From assembly GCF_024399415.1 (NCBI RefSeq), contig NZ_CP029257.1:62001-126000 (forward strand): a DNA stretch of 64,000 bases, read 5' to 3'. Origin of the DNA: Streptococcus oralis (GTDB lineage: Bacteria > Bacillota > Bacilli > Lactobacillales > Streptococcaceae). The position numbers and the translations under genes were made by a program. The notes under the pieces are model-generated. The model saw only the letters and a list, made by a program, of their open reading frames with translations. It was not told the origin of the DNA and made no database searches. This document shows positions 62,883-64,000 of the stretch, in pieces; the stretch's first letter is position 1, and each line of letters begins with the position of its first letter.

Positions 62883-63794
62883 ATGAATCATTATCAGAAA
62901 AAGATTGTTAAGGGGACAGTATACTCGCTACTTTCAGGCCTAATCTGGGGGATTTGTGGGATTTTAGGAGAGTATTTTTTCACTCATTATCCAGTGTCTT
63001 CTGGATGGCTTACTTCTATGCGTTTACTAGTGGCGGGGAGTTTGGTTTTAGGTTTATCTGCTTTTCAGTTGCGTAGCCGCTTGTTGGACATCTGGCGTGA
63101 TAAGAAAAATTATCTACCTTTTTTAGCCTATGCTATTCTAGGTATTTTTTCTGTGCAGTTTTTCTTCTATCTCTGCGTTGAGTATTCCAATGCAACGACG
63201 GCGACCATTTTGCAATTTATCAGCCCAGTTTTTATCCTGTTTTATAATCGAATTATTTACCAGAAGAAGGCTTCAATTACAGCTGTTTTCTATGTTTTGA
63301 TTGCCATGCTAGGTGTTTTTTTGATGGCTACAAAAGGGGATTTGTCCCAGTTATCCATGACACCTTTGGCTCTAGTGACAGGTTTGCTTAGTGCAGTAGG
63401 GGTCATGTTTAATGTTATCCTTCCCCAACGCTTTGCACGGCGCTACGGATTTGTTCCGACTGTTGGTTGGGGGATGATTCTGGCAGGACTCTTTAGTAAT
63501 TTCCTCTACCCTATTTATCAGATAAGTTTTCAAGTGGATCTGGTAAGTGTGTTGATTTGTCTGACGATTGCCGTGTTTGGTACTGCTTTTGCCTTCTTCC
63601 TATCTATGAAGGCCGTGTCCCTCGTTTCCCCGCTGGTTGTATCGGTGGTGAGTGCTAGCGAACCGCTTTCTTCAGCTTTATTAAGTGTTCTTTTTCTGGG
63701 ATTGGTCATGGATGGTTTTTTGGCCTTGGCTATGGTGTTGATTATCGTTCCGATGATTTTCTTATCTGTAGAAGAAGCAAAACAAGCCAGGTAA
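62883..63794 (+). CDS. EamA/DMT-family transporter, possible leaderless mRNA
   Basis: 303 residues, ten membrane helices in two EamA halves (about 8-140 and 150-295). The start GTVYSLLSGLIWGICGILGE is typical of RhaT/YdcZ-like drug/metabolite exporters; the substrate is unknown. ATG 62883 has no ribosome site, and an extended -10 (TGTTACAAT, 62868-62876) ends only six bases before it, so transcription should start at or next to the A of the ATG. An in-frame TTG at 62838 lies inside the pbp1b terminator and is excluded. Confidence 0.85.
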   Translation: MNHYQKKIVKGTVYSLLSGLIWGICGILGEYFFTHYPVSSGWLTSMRLLVAGSLVLGLSAFQLRSRLLDIWRDKKNYLPFLAYAILGIFSVQFFFYLCVEYSNATTATILQFISPVFILFYNRIIYQKKASITAVFYVLIAMLGVFLMATKGDLSQLSMTPLALVTGLLSAVGVMFNVILPQRFARRYGFVPTVGWGMILAGLFSNFLYPIYQISFQVDLVSVLICLTIAVFGTAFAFFLSMKAVSLVSPLVVSVVSASEPLSSALLSVLFLGLVMDGFLALAMVLIIVPMIFLSVEEAKQAR

Positions 63795-63813
63795 AGATGA
63801 TTATTTGATAGTT

Positions 63814-63839
63814 GAGGCTTCAAATTTGAAGCCTTTTTT
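63814..63839 (+). terminator. Terminator after the EamA gene
   Basis: AGGCTTCAAA and TTTGAAGCCT form a perfect 20-base palindrome followed by TTTTTG. Confidence 0.85.
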
Positions 63840-63878
63840 GGTAGAATAGGTATCATTATAACGAACCAGGAGGCACCT

Positions 63879-64000
63879 ATGACTGCTACAAAAATGAACG
63901 CTCAAGAAATTATCCAATTTATCGCCAATGCTGAAAAGAAAACCAGTGTCAAAGTAACCTTTGAGGGGCAACTCGCATCTGCTGTGCCTAGCTCTGTTGT
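63879..64000 (+). CDS. dapD: Tetrahydrodipicolinate N-acetyltransferase, partial
   Basis: The first 40 codons are visible ([20 protein letters not shown], then [12 protein letters not shown]). This matches the N-terminal domain of DapD/DapH, which acetylates tetrahydrodipicolinate in lysine and diaminopimelate synthesis. CAGGAGG lies before ATG 63879. The gene runs off the window end, so the catalytic beta-helix is not seen. Confidence 0.85.
   Translation, partial: MTATKMNAQEIIQFIANAEKKTSVKVTFEGQLASAVPSSV

Overview
The window comes from a Mitis-group Streptococcus chromosome (S. mitis, S. oralis or a close relative of S. pneumoniae). Evidence: BOX repeats, a PavB-like surface protein with SSURE repeats, the malXCD/malMP locus with MalR operators, the BgaC/PTS operon and the TCS08-type two-component system. 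A lacD-type aldolase sits inside the bgaC operon, which I do not recall in S. pneumoniae, so a commensal species is more likely. No rRNA, tRNA, CRISPR array or insertion sequence was found.

Layout. 1-8.6 kb: a GntR regulator (partial) diverges from a host-glycan operon. BgaC cleaves terminal beta-1,3-galactose, a mannose-family PTS imports sugar, and AgaS, a LacD-like aldolase and GalM handle the products. 8.7-13.2 kb: a VOC protein, then five small membrane proteins, two of them tandem paralogues. 13.3-14.8 kb: a CstR-like persulfide sensor faces two intact rhodaneses and the remnant of a CoA-disulfide-reductase-type gene, with a CsoR/CstR-type operator. 15-18.5 kb: an acetyltransferase, then a VTC-domain protein and a DUF4956 protein divergent from a beta-helical lipoprotein. 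18.8-24.5 kb: an ABC exporter with its TetR regulator and twin operators, a nucleoside phosphorylase, and Trk/Ktr-type K+ uptake. 24.6-32.2 kb: the SSURE adhesin, its neighbouring two-component system, rpsD with a structured leader, XpaC/TelA and an HXXEE protein.

32.3-38.4 kb is an AT-rich accessory island. It carries an ApeA-like HEPN anti-phage protein, an unknown zinc-ribbon protein upstream of it, a possible 27-residue ORF downstream, and a divergent 661-residue membrane protein of unknown function. The last codons of rpmG are duplicated at the far end of the island (32298-32319 and 38417-38438). This is what site-specific integration at the rpmG 3' end would leave. No integrase is present. 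This is the best candidate for an undescribed system.

38.4-64 kb: rpmG-rpmF, ilvD, a SufT-like protein, hisS, an XRE-controlled membrane operon with PspC and CPBP proteins, aspS-yitT, the complete maltodextrin locus (malR, malA, malD, malC, malX / malM, malP), rlmA, tyrS, pbp1b, an EamA transporter and the start of dapD. As I recall pneumococcal gene order, the genes left of the island run in the SP_0060-0085 order and those right of it in the reversed SP_2135-2097 order. The island therefore sits at what looks like the breakpoint of an origin-symmetric inversion.
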